Origin: Scandinavium sp036271055
GTDB lineage: Bacteria; Pseudomonadota; Gammaproteobacteria; Enterobacterales; Enterobacteriaceae
Direction of reading: 5' to 3'
NCBI RefSeq assembly: GCF_036271055.1
Contig: NZ_DATBBJ010000006.1
Span: 1 to 64,000, forward strand
Length of the DNA: 64,000 bases
Shown here: positions 16,246 through 24,119 of the stretch, piece by piece
How positions within the stretch are numbered: position 1 is the first letter of the stretch
Layout of the letters: each line of letters begins with the position of its first letter
Made by a program: the position numbers and the translations under genes
The notes under the pieces: generated by a model
Seen by the model: only the letters and a program-made list of their open reading frames with translations
Told to the model about the DNA's origin: nothing
Database searches by the model: none

Positions 16246-17310
16246 TCATACGCTGGCGAGCGCTTCACTGGTGAGAATATTGTTCCGTCCTAAATGTTTG
16301 GCTTCATACAGCGCCTTGTCGGCCTGAGCCAACGCGCCTTCAACATCTTCCCCGATTAATGGCGCAAGCCCGATGCTAACCGTGACATTGGTGGCAACAC
16401 TCTGATTAAACATATGCGGAATTTTCAAGTCGTACACTTTTTGCCGAATACGCTCTGCCGTCTGTAATGCCGTTTCTGGCGTGGTGGAGGTCAGCAAGAC
16501 CATAAACTCTTCGCCACCGTAACGGGTCACAATGTCTCTCGAACGCACGGCGTTGCGGATAGCCGCTGAGACCTGAATCAATGCCTGGTCGCCCATCATA
16601 TGGCCATAGTGATCGTTGTAGGCTTTGAAATAATCGATATCCAGCAGCAAGACAAAGTGTCCGCTGGCATCCAGTGACAGCAGTGTTTCAAGGCGGTTTT
16701 GCAGGCCACGGCGATTGTAGAGTCCGGTGAGCGGGTCAAGCATGCTCAGGTCAGTCAGCGTCTGGCGCTCTTCCAGCAGCTTGTACATTAGCCCTTGAGC
16801 AAAGTTGTCATTGCGCCGCTGAATCACACTCTGAATGGAAATTCCCGCCACGGGGAGAGCAAAGCAATACACCATCCGCACCCACTGGTCGCCCTCGCTC
16901 AGCACCAAACAAGTGATCAGCACTGGCAAAGAATGAAAGGTAAAAGCAATGATATTATTAGAAAAAGCAATTGCCCCGACAAACAGCACGCTTAATAAGG
17001 CAATCACCAGATAGTTAAAATTAGCCTGATGCATTAATGGCAATTTTATGGCGATATGCCAGGCCCACAGGCAACCAAACACAATGGAGATGGCTGGAAT
17101 ATTGATTTTCTTCTCAGCCCAGGCCCAGTGACCCGCTAACAAAACTGCACTGCTAAAGGTGATAAGCAGCAGCGGGAGGGTGATCGCCGAAACGTGATAC
17201 ACCGGGCTCAGCATCGAAAATAGCGATGAGGTTAAATTAAGGAACAAAAAAAGGCGTAACGAAAATTGATATTTTTTTATGCGTAATGAACGCCAGGATT
17301 GTGATGTCAT
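16246..17310 (-). CDS. Membrane-bound GGDEF diguanylate cyclase
   Basis: 354 residues. About six hydrophobic spans occupy residues 17-170 (an MHYT/MASE-like membrane sensor of no family I can name). A short helical linker follows, 'LLEERQTLTDLSMLDPLTGLYNRRGL', read in pieces around 182-207. The catalytic domain has an intact 'RYGGEEF' active site, and an RSRD exactly five residues before GGEEF gives the inhibitory I-site. It should make cyclic di-GMP in response to a membrane signal. ATG 17310 is the first of the frame. It is inserted between fhuF and yjjZ compared with E. coli and may share nothing with iron control. Confidence 0.87.
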   Translation of the reverse strand: MTSQSWRSLRIKKYQFSLRLFLFLNLTSSLFSMLSPVYHVSAITLPLLLITFSSAVLLAGHWAWAEKKINIPAISIVFGCLWAWHIAIKLPLMHQANFNYLVIALLSVLFVGAIAFSNNIIAFTFHSLPVLITCLVLSEGDQWVRMVYCFALPVAGISIQSVIQRRNDNFAQGLMYKLLEERQTLTDLSMLDPLTGLYNRRGLQNRLETLLSLDASGHFVLLLDIDYFKAYNDHYGHMMGDQALIQVSAAIRNAVRSRDIVTRYGGEEFMVLLTSTTPETALQTAERIRQKVYDLKIPHMFNQSVATNVTVSIGLAPLIGEDVEGALAQADKALYEAKHLGRNNILTSEALASV

Positions 17311-17504
17311 GTCAGGAAATCATTATTTATTGTGTGATTGCAGAAGGGCTAGCCATCAGGAATGACAAATTCGCGCGGGAACGAATCGCGAGAATATATC
17401 AGGAACACTAATCTATTGATTTAATCCGCACAATTTATCACCTTCCTGCAACACTGTCACTCGCGTGAAAGTAAAGAGCGCAACGGCCTCTGGCATTATC
17501 TTGC

Positions 17505-17544
17505 AAATGATAAAAATTATCATATGATATTGGTTATCATTATC
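17505..17544 (+). promoter_or_regulatory. Tandem Fur boxes of yjjZ
   Basis: GATATTGGTTATCATTATC at 17526-17544 matches the 19-base Fur consensus at 16 positions. A second partial match, AATGATAAaaATTATC, precedes it at about 17506-17522. Both lie directly upstream of yjjZ. Confidence 0.75.
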
Positions 17545-17562
17545 GATTTGAGAGTGAAAATC

Positions 17563-17802
17563 ATGTTGCAACGGGCGTTGGGCAGTGGGTGGGGAGTGCT
17601 GATTTCTGGAGTACTGTTGGGCGTGTTGGGTTTTGTGGGTTTATCAGCGGAGACCTGGCGAGGTTTGATCGTTCTGGGGTTGCTGCTTTCCTGCATCATG
17701 ATTTGGCACCGTCAGCTACGTCATTTCGTGCTGCTGCCATCGGCATTTGCCTTGATAGGTGGAATGATACTGGTGATGATGAATGTAAAGCTGATGGGAT
17801 AA
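17563..17802 (+). CDS. yjjZ: YjjZ, small Fur-regulated membrane protein (DUF1435)
   Basis: 79 residues from ATG 17563 ('MLQRALGSGWGVL'). An upstream in-frame ATG at 17524 lies inside the Fur box and is rejected. Three hydrophobic spans (about 9-27, 32-46, 54-75) are separated by short charged turns such as 'WHRQLRHF'. The function is unknown. Iron repression is supported by the two Fur boxes immediately upstream and agrees with what is known in E. coli. The stop lies 42 bases before the tail of the oppositely oriented tRNA-Leu cluster. Confidence 0.85.
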   Translation: MLQRALGSGWGVLISGVLLGVLGFVGLSAETWRGLIVLGLLLSCIMIWHRQLRHFVLLPSAFALIGGMILVMMNVKLMG

Positions 17803-17844
17803 AGCTGAAAACAAGGAGAGAAGAACAGAGAGAGATAAGAAAGC

Positions 17845-17930
17845 TGGTGCGAGGGGGGGGACTCGAACCCCCACATCCTAAGGACACTAACACCTGAAGC
17901 TAGCGCGTCTACCAATTCCGCCACCTTCGC
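17845..17930 (-). tRNA. leuQ: tRNA-Leu(CAG), third of the cluster
   Basis: 86 bases with encoded CCA. The anticodon loop is CTTCAGG. It differs from the other two: GCGAAGG rather than GCGACGG in the acceptor arm, TTCGAGT rather than TTCAAGT in the T arm, and a variable arm one base shorter. It is the distal gene in the transcript. The symbol is given by position and could be swapped with its siblings. Confidence 0.92.
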
Positions 17931-17960
17931 ACAGAAATCTTATCTTGATATTGCCCTCTT

Positions 17961-18047
17961 TGGTGCGAGGGGGGGGACTTGAACCCCCACGTCCGTTAAG
18001 ACACTAACACCTGAAGCTAGCGCGTCTACCAATTCCGCCACCGTCGC
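17961..18047 (-). tRNA. leuP: tRNA-Leu(CAG), second of the cluster
   Basis: 87 bases including CCA, with anticodon CAG. The variable arm carries GTCTTAACGGAC, so its stem closes with a U-G pair. The acceptor arm has C at position 5 opposite C68, a mismatch also present in copy one. Confidence 0.93.
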
Positions 18048-18075
18048 CCAGTGTGAGCAATATCTACGTAGTATA

Positions 18076-18162
18076 TGGTGCGAGGGGGGGGACTTGAACC
18101 CCCACGTCCGTTAGGACACTAACACCTGAAGCTAGCGCGTCTACCAATTCCGCCACCGTCGC
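18076..18162 (-). tRNA. leuV: tRNA-Leu(CAG), first (promoter-proximal) of the cluster
   Basis: 87 bases including CCA, with anticodon CAG and a regular variable stem GTCC-taac-GGAC. It lies about 40 bases downstream of a near-consensus stringent-type promoter. Confidence 0.93.
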
Positions 18163-18203
18163 ATACCATCGACTCTTAAAAAGAATCGTTACTACGGAGG
18201 CGC

Positions 18204-18231
18204 ATTCTAGTGGTTTTCCGATTTTCGTCAA
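18204..18231 (-). promoter_or_regulatory. Promoter of the tRNA-Leu operon
   Basis: On the minus strand, TTGACG (complement of 18226-18231), 16 bases, then TAGAAT (complement of 18204-18209). A GC-rich GCGCCTCCG discriminator follows, as expected for ppGpp-controlled stable RNA genes. Confidence 0.8.
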
Positions 18232-18346
18232 CAGTTAATTGCACCGGACTTTTCCGATCGCTGTAAAAGTGCGCGCTTTATCGACAGGTTGGAGAAGAGG
18301 CAGGAAGGACGCCCGCAGATCAGAGCCTGCGGGCGAAGCAAAGCGA

Positions 18347-19375
18347 CTATTTTTTTGCCTGACGCGTCATGACGGTACGGTAAACTTTAAAGCGTCCCGT
18401 CTGGGCAAGTACTTCGTGGAAGCCGAAGATTTCGTCCAGCACTTTCGGATACGGCAGGAAGGCGTTTGCCACAATGCGCAGTTCACCGCCAGTACCCAGA
18501 TGACGAACAGCGCCACGGATCAGCTGCTGTGCTGCCTCGAGGCTGGTTTGCAGTCCGTCATGGAATGGCGGGTTGGAAATGATCATATCAAAGCGTCCTG
18601 TCACGTCTGAGAAGACGTTACTGGCGAAGACTTCACCTTCCAGACCATTAGCCGCAAGCGTTGCGCGGCTGGCTTCGATTGCCGGAGCGCTGACATCGCA
18701 AAGCGTCAGGCGTACTTTCGGCGAATGGCTCGCCAGTACGGCGGCCAACACGCCAGCGCCACAGCCGACGTCCAAAACTTTGCCTTTGGTGTGCGGCGTC
18801 AGGGTGTTAACCAGCAACTGACTGCCGACATCCAGACCATCGCGGCTGAACACGCCCGGCAGCGTTTTGATTGTCAGGTCATTCAGTTTATATTCGCCCC
18901 AAGCGCTTTCGGCGTTGAACGCTGGCTGTGTTTCAAGACGACCATGATACAGACCACAGCGACGCGCGCTGTCCACTTTGTTCAGTGGGGCGAATTCTGC
19001 CAGCATCTGCTCGGCGCTACGCACGCCGCTACGGTTTTCACCAACCACAAAAATATCAATGCCAACCGGCATCAGCGACAAAATGTTGGTCAACTGATAC
19101 AGCGCTTCCGGTTTGTTTTTCGGCCAGTAGTAAATCAGCGTGTCGCAATCCGCAACGTCAGCGGCTTCTGCCGTCAGGCTAAAGCGCACGTTTTCGCCCA
19201 TCTGGCGGCTCAGCACCTGCCAGTGGTGATATTGTTGGGTATGAGCGCGGCTAAACGCGGTCTCCAGACGTGCGGGCAGGTCATCCTGCAGATCACCGGC
19301 AAACAGAATGCGGCTTTGTTCGAAATCATCACTGTGGCGCAGCAAGACTTCACTTGCCGGAGATAAAGCAGACAT
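18347..19375 (-). CDS. rsmC: RsmC, 16S rRNA m2G1207 methyltransferase
   Basis: 342 residues, the E. coli length. It has two tandem methyltransferase-fold domains. The N-terminal one (about 1-150) is degenerate and binds RNA. The C-terminal one has the SAM motif 'VLDVGCGAGVLAAVLA' (about 200-215) and the catalytic 'NPPFHDG' (about 265) used for exocyclic amino methylation of guanine. It methylates G1207 of 16S rRNA in the 30S subunit. ATG 19375 begins 43 bases from the shortened ERIC element and the gene is divergent from holD. Confidence 0.96.
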   Translation of the reverse strand: MSALSPASEVLLRHSDDFEQSRILFAGDLQDDLPARLETAFSRAHTQQYHHWQVLSRQMGENVRFSLTAEAADVADCDTLIYYWPKNKPEALYQLTNILSLMPVGIDIFVVGENRSGVRSAEQMLAEFAPLNKVDSARRCGLYHGRLETQPAFNAESAWGEYKLNDLTIKTLPGVFSRDGLDVGSQLLVNTLTPHTKGKVLDVGCGAGVLAAVLASHSPKVRLTLCDVSAPAIEASRATLAANGLEGEVFASNVFSDVTGRFDMIISNPPFHDGLQTSLEAAQQLIRGAVRHLGTGGELRIVANAFLPYPKVLDEIFGFHEVLAQTGRFKVYRTVMTRQAKK

Positions 19376-19417
19376 AAAGAGTATTCCTCAATTAACGACC
19401 GCAGGATTATACACATT

Positions 19418-19488
19418 TATAGCCGTCATACTTCAAGTTACATCTGCGTTGGCTGCGCCTTGCCGCAACTCGAATTATTTAGGCTATA
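19418..19488. repeat. ERIC element with deleted centre
   Basis: 71 bases bounded by TATAGCC and GGCTATA. The outer parts (CATACTTCAAGTT, TGCGTTGGCTGCG, TTGCCGC, AACTCGAATTATTTAGG) match ERIC ends, but the central palindrome with the CACCCCAGTCAC-type core is missing. Confidence 0.7.
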
Positions 19489-19572
19489 CCACGAGACTGC
19501 CTCCTCGCTTTATTGGCGCAAGTTCGTCGAATTTGCTATATTTCCGCGCCTGACAGACAGGAGAAACCCGCG

Positions 19573-19986
19573 ATGACATCCCGACGAGACTGGCAACTAC
19601 AGCAACTGGGCATAACCCAGTGGTCTTTGCGTCGCCCCTCGGTTTTGCAGGGCGAAATCGCTATCTCGCTGCCTCAACATATTCGTCTGGTGATGGTGGC
19701 CGAAACGCTGCCGCCGCTGACCGACCCGCTGATGAACGATATTCTGCGCGCGCTAGCCGTCACGCCGGACCAGGTGTTGCAGCTCACGCCAGATCGTGTG
19801 GCAATGCTGCCGGAAGGGGGGCGCTGCAACAGCTGGCGTCTTGGCGACGGTGAGTCGGTGACGCTGGAAGGTGCTCAGGTCGCCAGCCCGACATTCGAAC
19901 AATTGCAGTCCAGTGCGGTGGCCCGCGCTGAACTCTGGCGACAAATTTGCGCTCATGAACACGATTTCTTCCCTAAGCCAGACTGA
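19573..19986 (+). CDS. holD: HolD, DNA polymerase III psi subunit
   Basis: 137 residues from ATG 19573 ('MTSRRDWQLQQLGITQW'), the E. coli length. A longer frame upstream runs into the repeat element. The disordered N-terminus that binds the clamp-loader collar is followed by the compact alpha/beta psi fold, ending 'EHDFFPKPD'. Psi joins chi (HolC) to the tau/gamma complex and so links polymerase III holoenzyme to SSB. It overlaps rimI by 32 bases, as in E. coli. Confidence 0.95.
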   Translation: MTSRRDWQLQQLGITQWSLRRPSVLQGEIAISLPQHIRLVMVAETLPPLTDPLMNDILRALAVTPDQVLQLTPDRVAMLPEGGRCNSWRLGDGESVTLEGAQVASPTFEQLQSSAVARAELWRQICAHEHDFFPKPD

Positions 19987-20401
19987 TTTACCGCGCGCGT
20001 TACAGATTGAACAGCGCGCGCATGCTTTCCCGTGGAGCGAGCAGACGCTTGCCAGCAATCAAGGCGAACGCTACCTCAACCTGCAACTGGCGGTTGACGG
20101 TGAAATGGCTGCTTTTGCCATCACCCAAATAGTGCTCGATGAAGCCACGCTGTTTAATATTGCCGTCGATCCGGCGTACCAGCGCAAAGGGCTCGGGCGC
20201 GAATTGCTCGAACAGGTTATCGACGAAGTTGAAAAACGCGGCGTAGTCACGTTATGGCTGGAAGTGCGAGCCTCGAACGCTGCCGCCATTGCCCTGTATG
20301 AAAGCATGGGCTTCAACGAGGCGACGATTCGCCGCAATTACTATCCGACTGCCGATGGGCGTGAAGACGCTCTCATTATGGCACTGCCAATCAGTATGTA
20401 A
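19955..20401 (+). CDS. rimI: RimI, ribosomal protein bS18 N-alpha-acetyltransferase
   Basis: 148 residues from ATG 19955 ('MNTISSLSQTDLPRAL'). The GNAT fold is shown by the acetyl-CoA loop 'YQRKGLGRELLEQVI' (about 68-82) and by 'LEVRASNAAAIALYESMGF' (about 101-119) with its conserved Glu, Asn and Tyr. It acetylates the N-terminal alanine of ribosomal protein S18. The start lies inside holD in another frame, and yjjG follows 14 bases after its stop, so holD-rimI-yjjG form one unit. Confidence 0.95.
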   Translation: MNTISSLSQTDLPRALQIEQRAHAFPWSEQTLASNQGERYLNLQLAVDGEMAAFAITQIVLDEATLFNIAVDPAYQRKGLGRELLEQVIDEVEKRGVVTLWLEVRASNAAAIALYESMGFNEATIRRNYYPTADGREDALIMALPISM

Positions 20402-20415
20402 GACAAGGGTTTACG

Positions 20416-21096
20416 ATGAAGATGTGGGACTGGATTTTCTTTGATGCCGATGAAACGTTATTTACTTTCGATTCATTCAGCGGCTTACAGCGGATGTTTC
20501 TTGATTATAGCGTGACCTTCACCGCTGAAGATTTCCAGGACTATCAGGCCGTTAACAAGCCGCTGTGGGTCGATTATCAAAACGGCGCTATCAGCTCGCT
20601 TCAATTGCAGCATCAGCGGTTTGAGGGCTGGGCTTCACGTCTTAACGTGAATGCGGGCGACCTCAATGATGCGTTTATGAATGCGATGGCGGAGATTTGC
20701 GCGCCGTTGCCGGGGGCGGTGTCACTGCTTAATTCCCTGAAAGGGAAGGTAAAAATGGGCATCATCACCAACGGATTTACCTCGTTGCAACAAATCCGTC
20801 TTGAGCGCACAGGCCTGCGTGAACACTTTGATTTATTGATTATTTCCGAAGAAGTGGGTGTGGCAAAACCGGATGCGAGAATTTTTGATTATGCGCTGGA
20901 ACTGGCGGGCAATCCCGACCGTTCACGGGTGCTGATGGTGGGCGATACCGCCGAGTCAGATATTCGCGGCGGTGTGAACGCCGGACTCTCAACCTGCTGG
21001 TTGAACGCACATCAGCAAACGCTGCCTGCGGATCTCAAACCGACCTGGACTGTGACATCACTTGCTGAGCTGGAGCAACTCCTGTGTAAACATTGA
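20416..21096 (+). CDS. yjjG: YjjG, HAD-family pyrimidine nucleotidase
   Basis: 226 residues, one more than E. coli. HAD motifs: D10 and D12 in 'FFDADETLF' (nucleophile and acid/base), 'IITNGF' (Thr of motif II), Lys in 'VAKPDARIF', and 'LMVGDTAESDIRGG' (motif IV). It dephosphorylates dUMP, dTMP and non-canonical pyrimidine nucleotides in the cytoplasm and helps keep mutagenic bases out of DNA. That substrate range is known from E. coli. It is the last gene of the holD-rimI-yjjG unit. Confidence 0.94.
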   Translation: MKMWDWIFFDADETLFTFDSFSGLQRMFLDYSVTFTAEDFQDYQAVNKPLWVDYQNGAISSLQLQHQRFEGWASRLNVNAGDLNDAFMNAMAEICAPLPGAVSLLNSLKGKVKMGIITNGFTSLQQIRLERTGLREHFDLLIISEEVGVAKPDARIFDYALELAGNPDRSRVLMVGDTAESDIRGGVNAGLSTCWLNAHQQTLPADLKPTWTVTSLAELEQLLCKH

Positions 21097-21187
21097 TTGT
21101 CAGTACCCGCCTTACGGGTAAAATAGCCGCATTTTTCGAATTCAACATGCGTGGCGAATGGCCGCGTTTACTTAAGAAGAATTGACT

Positions 21188-22777
21188 ATGACGTTGTCTC
21201 CTTATCTGCAAGAGGTGGCGAAACGCCGCACTTTTGCCATCATCTCTCACCCGGATGCCGGTAAAACCACTATCACTGAAAAAGTGTTGTTGTTCGGACA
21301 GGCCATCCAGACCGCCGGGACCGTAAAAGGCCGTGGCTCCAGCCAGCATGCGAAATCTGACTGGATGGAGATGGAAAAACAGCGTGGGATTTCGATCACC
21401 ACTTCTGTCATGCAATTCCCGTATCACGATTGTCTGGTGAACCTGCTGGACACCCCGGGTCACGAAGACTTCTCGGAAGATACCTATCGCACACTGACTG
21501 CGGTTGACTGCTGTCTGATGGTTATCGATGCCGCGAAAGGTGTCGAGGACCGGACGCGCAAACTGATGGAAGTAACCCGTCTGCGTGATACGCCGATCCT
21601 GACGTTCATGAACAAACTTGACCGTGACATCCGCGATCCAATGGAAGTGCTGGATGAAGTGGAGCGTGAGCTGAAAATTGCTTGTGCGCCAATCACCTGG
21701 CCCATCGGTTGCGGCAAGCTGTTCAAAGGGGTTTACCATCTTTATAAAGATGAAACCTATCTGTACCAGACGGGTAAAGGCCACACCATTCAGGACGTGC
21801 GTATCGTGAAAGGGTTGAACAACCCGGAACTCGATACAGCGGTTGGCGAAGAGCTGGCAGCACAATTACGTGACGAACTGGAACTGGTGCAGGGCGCTTC
21901 GCACGAATTTGATCAGGAACTTTTCCTTGCCGGTGAAATCACCCCGGTGTTCTTCGGGACCGCACTCGGCAACTTCGGCGTAGACCATATGCTCGACGGT
22001 CTGGTGGAATGGGCGCCTGCGCCGATGCCACGTAAATCCGATACCCGTGAAGTGGAAGCGAAAGAAGAGAAGTTCTCCGGCTTCGTCTTTAAAATTCAGG
22101 CCAACATGGACCCGAAACACCGTGACCGCGTGGCATTCATGCGTGTGGTATCCGGTAAATATGAAAAAGGCATGAAGCTGCGCCAGGTGCGTACCGGTAA
22201 AGATGTGGTGATTTCTGACGCGCTGACCTTCATGGCAGGCGACCGTTCCCACGTTGAAGAAGCTTATCCGGGCGACATCATCGGTCTGCATAACCACGGC
22301 ACGATTCAGATTGGTGATACCTTCACCCAGGGTGAAATGATGAAGTTCACCGGCATTCCGAACTTTGCCCCTGAGCTGTTCCGTCGTATTCGTCTGCGCG
22401 ATCCGTTGAAGCAGAAACAGCTGCTGAAAGGGCTGGTTCAGCTTTCCGAAGAGGGCGCGGTGCAGGTGTTCCGTCCGATTGCCAACAACGACCTGATCGT
22501 GGGCGCGGTCGGTGTGCTGCAGTTCGACGTGGTCGTTGCGCGTCTGAAGAGTGAGTACAACGTTGAAGCGATTTACGAATCGGTGAACGTCGCCACAGCC
22601 CGTTGGGTCGAAAGCACTGACGTGAAGAAGTTCGAAGATTTCAAGCGTAAGAACGAAGTGCAACTGGCGCTGGATGGCGGTGACAACCTCACCTACATCG
22701 CTCCGACGATGGTTAACCTCAACCTGACGCAGGAACGTTATCCTGACGTTCAGTTCCGCAAAACCCGCGAGCACTAA
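21188..22777 (+). CDS. prfC: PrfC, peptide chain release factor RF3
   Basis: 529 residues from ATG 21188. A TTG two codons earlier is not a credible start. The GTPase domain begins with the P-loop 'SHPDAGKTTITEK' (about 18-30), switch I contains 'QRGISITTSVM', switch II 'DTPGHEDFSEDT', and the base motif 'NKLDRD'. Domains II and III follow, as in other translational GTPases. RF3 recycles RF1/RF2 after peptide release. The gene stands alone, with its own terminator just after the stop. Codon use is strongly biased, as expected for a well-expressed gene. Confidence 0.97.
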   Translation: MTLSPYLQEVAKRRTFAIISHPDAGKTTITEKVLLFGQAIQTAGTVKGRGSSQHAKSDWMEMEKQRGISITTSVMQFPYHDCLVNLLDTPGHEDFSEDTYRTLTAVDCCLMVIDAAKGVEDRTRKLMEVTRLRDTPILTFMNKLDRDIRDPMEVLDEVERELKIACAPITWPIGCGKLFKGVYHLYKDETYLYQTGKGHTIQDVRIVKGLNNPELDTAVGEELAAQLRDELELVQGASHEFDQELFLAGEITPVFFGTALGNFGVDHMLDGLVEWAPAPMPRKSDTREVEAKEEKFSGFVFKIQANMDPKHRDRVAFMRVVSGKYEKGMKLRQVRTGKDVVISDALTFMAGDRSHVEEAYPGDIIGLHNHGTIQIGDTFTQGEMMKFTGIPNFAPELFRRIRLRDPLKQKQLLKGLVQLSEEGAVQVFRPIANNDLIVGAVGVLQFDVVVARLKSEYNVEAIYESVNVATARWVESTDVKKFEDFKRKNEVQLALDGGDNLTYIAPTMVNLNLTQERYPDVQFRKTREH

Positions 22778-22784
22778 TCCCCTC

Positions 22785-22817
22785 CAGAGCACGGCCCACG
22801 CCGTGCTCTGTCATTTT
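22785..22817 (+). terminator. Terminator of prfC
   Basis: CAGAGCACGGC (22785-22795), loop ccac, GCCGTGCTCTG (22800-22810), then TCATTTT. Confidence 0.8.
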
Positions 22818-23111
22818 CCCTCCCTGTTGATTCCCTTGCAGAAAGTTCTTAATTGAGCCCATTCGCACGTCGAAAGGCTACTTTTTAGCCGTTTGGCCGC
22901 GCGAGTTGAAAATTGTTGGCTATATTTAACAAAGCGATGACAAACGTGCTGGATTAATCGGCTGTGAAATACATCTTCACAGGCTTGTTAACCTGCTCTG
23001 ATTGTCCATCCCGATATTAATAACTGTTAATTGTGGTGATGTTCACCTCTACAGCAATGCGATCATGAAGATCGCCTGAGCTCAAATTCTGAGCAAACTA
23101 CAGGAATCGCA
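22818..23111 (+). promoter_or_regulatory. osmY upstream region with a sigmaS-like -10
   Basis: 294 bases without a gene. GGCTATATTTAACA at about 22918-22931 has the C just before TATATT that sigmaS promoters favour, with no good -35. This fits the strong RpoS control of osmY in E. coli. The resulting leader would be about 180 bases long. Confidence 0.5.
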
Positions 23112-23723
23112 ATGATGACAAGCCAAAAGATGTCCAAAACGCTGCTGGCAGTGATGCTGGGTACCGCAGTAATGAGCGGTTCTGCATTGGCAGAAACCAC
23201 CATGGATAAAACACAATCCGCGGCTGACAGCGCCGGACAGAAAGTCGACAGCTCCATGAACAAAGTCGGCAACTTTATGGATGACAGCAGCATCACGGCA
23301 AAAGTGAAAGCGGCGCTGGTCGATCATGATTCAATCAAGAGCACCGATATCTCGGTAAAAACCGATGACAAAGTGGTCACTCTGAGCGGCTTCGTTGAAA
23401 GCCAGTCTCAGGCTGAGCAAGCGGTCAGCGTCGCCAAAGGCGTCGAAGGCGTGTCTTCGGTCAGCGATAAGCTCCATGTGCGTGACGGCAAGTCAGACGG
23501 CGTGCAGGGTTATGCGGGCGACACCGCGACCACCAGTGAAATAAAAGCCAAACTGCTGGCGGACGACATTGTTCCGTCGCGCAAAGTGAAAGTGGAAACC
23601 ACCGATGGCGTGGTGCAGCTTTCCGGCACGGTTGATTCATCAGCGCAGAGTGACCGCGCTGAAAGCATCGCCAAAGCAGTTGATGGCGTAAAAAGTGTGA
23701 AAAACGACCTCAAAGTTAAATAA
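23112..23723 (+). CDS. osmY: OsmY, periplasmic BON-domain stress protein
   Basis: 203 residues with a signal peptide cut after 'GSALA' (about residue 28). Two BON domains follow, about 55-125 and 135-203, each with the 'ITAKVKAAL...K..V...V.LSGFVES' pattern (second: 'EIKAKLLAD', 'VQLSGTVDS'). BON domains bind lipid or stabilise envelope proteins, and OsmY acts as a periplasmic chaperone for exported proteins. Regulation by RpoS and osmolarity is known in E. coli and supported by the upstream -10. A GC-rich stem (CCCCGGC/GCCGGGG, 23744-23761) follows the stop, and ytjA follows about 110 bases later. Confidence 0.95.
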   Translation: MMTSQKMSKTLLAVMLGTAVMSGSALAETTMDKTQSAADSAGQKVDSSMNKVGNFMDDSSITAKVKAALVDHDSIKSTDISVKTDDKVVTLSGFVESQSQAEQAVSVAKGVEGVSSVSDKLHVRDGKSDGVQGYAGDTATTSEIKAKLLADDIVPSRKVKVETTDGVVQLSGTVDSSAQSDRAESIAKAVDGVKSVKNDLKVK

Positions 23724-23834
23724 ATCTGTTCTAAGACATTCTTCCCCGGCGATGGCCGGGGAGACGAGTCTGTCGTTTTGAGTGCCTGAGCGTTCATCAA
23801 AGCGGACGACATTCACTATGGTAAGGAGAATCGT

Positions 23835-23996
23835 ATGTTTCGTTGGGGCATAATCTTTCTGGTAATCGCGTTAATTGCCGCCGCTCTTGGTTTTGGTGGT
23901 TTGGCCGGTACGGCAGCGGGCGCAGCAAAAATTGTCTTTATCGTCGGTATTATTCTGTTCCTGGTCAGTCTGTTCATGGGACGCCGACGTCCTTAG
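23835..23996 (+). CDS. ytjA: YtjA, small DUF1328 membrane protein
   Basis: 53 residues from ATG 23835, preceded by AAGGAG. Two hydrophobic spans (about 4-18 and 32-48) are joined by a Gly/Ala-rich turn 'GFGGLAGTAAGAAK', and the tail is 'GRRRP'. It is nearly identical to E. coli YtjA. The family is stress-induced and of unknown function. The close distance to osmY suggests shared transcription under sigmaS. It is followed by a UUCG-capped hairpin. Confidence 0.92.
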   Translation: MFRWGIIFLVIALIAAALGFGGLAGTAAGAAKIVFIVGIILFLVSLFMGRRRP

Positions 23997-24026
23997 CGGT
24001 CTTAGTGACGTTAAATTTTCGTAACA

Positions 24027-24052
24027 AAAGCCAGTCTTCGGACTGGCTTTAT
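24027..24052 (+). terminator. Terminator of osmY-ytjA
   Basis: AAAGCCAGTC (24027-24036), loop ttcg, GACTGGCTTT (24041-24050). It has a UUCG tetraloop and a short T-run. Confidence 0.75.
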
Positions 24053-24119
24053 CAGTTTAAGAGAATCCTTATCTGCGTTATGGTGATGTCATAAAATAAT
24101 CAAAAAACGGGAAAGCAGT

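Noticed and set aside
21866..22792. Minus-strand 308-residue frame opposite prfC
   Set aside because: Antisense shadow of a highly biased gene, with low-complexity His/Gln/Phe content and no homology.
23744..23761. CCCCGGC/GCCGGGG stem after osmY as a terminator
   Set aside because: No T-run follows and ytjA is probably cotranscribed; it may be an mRNA stabiliser.
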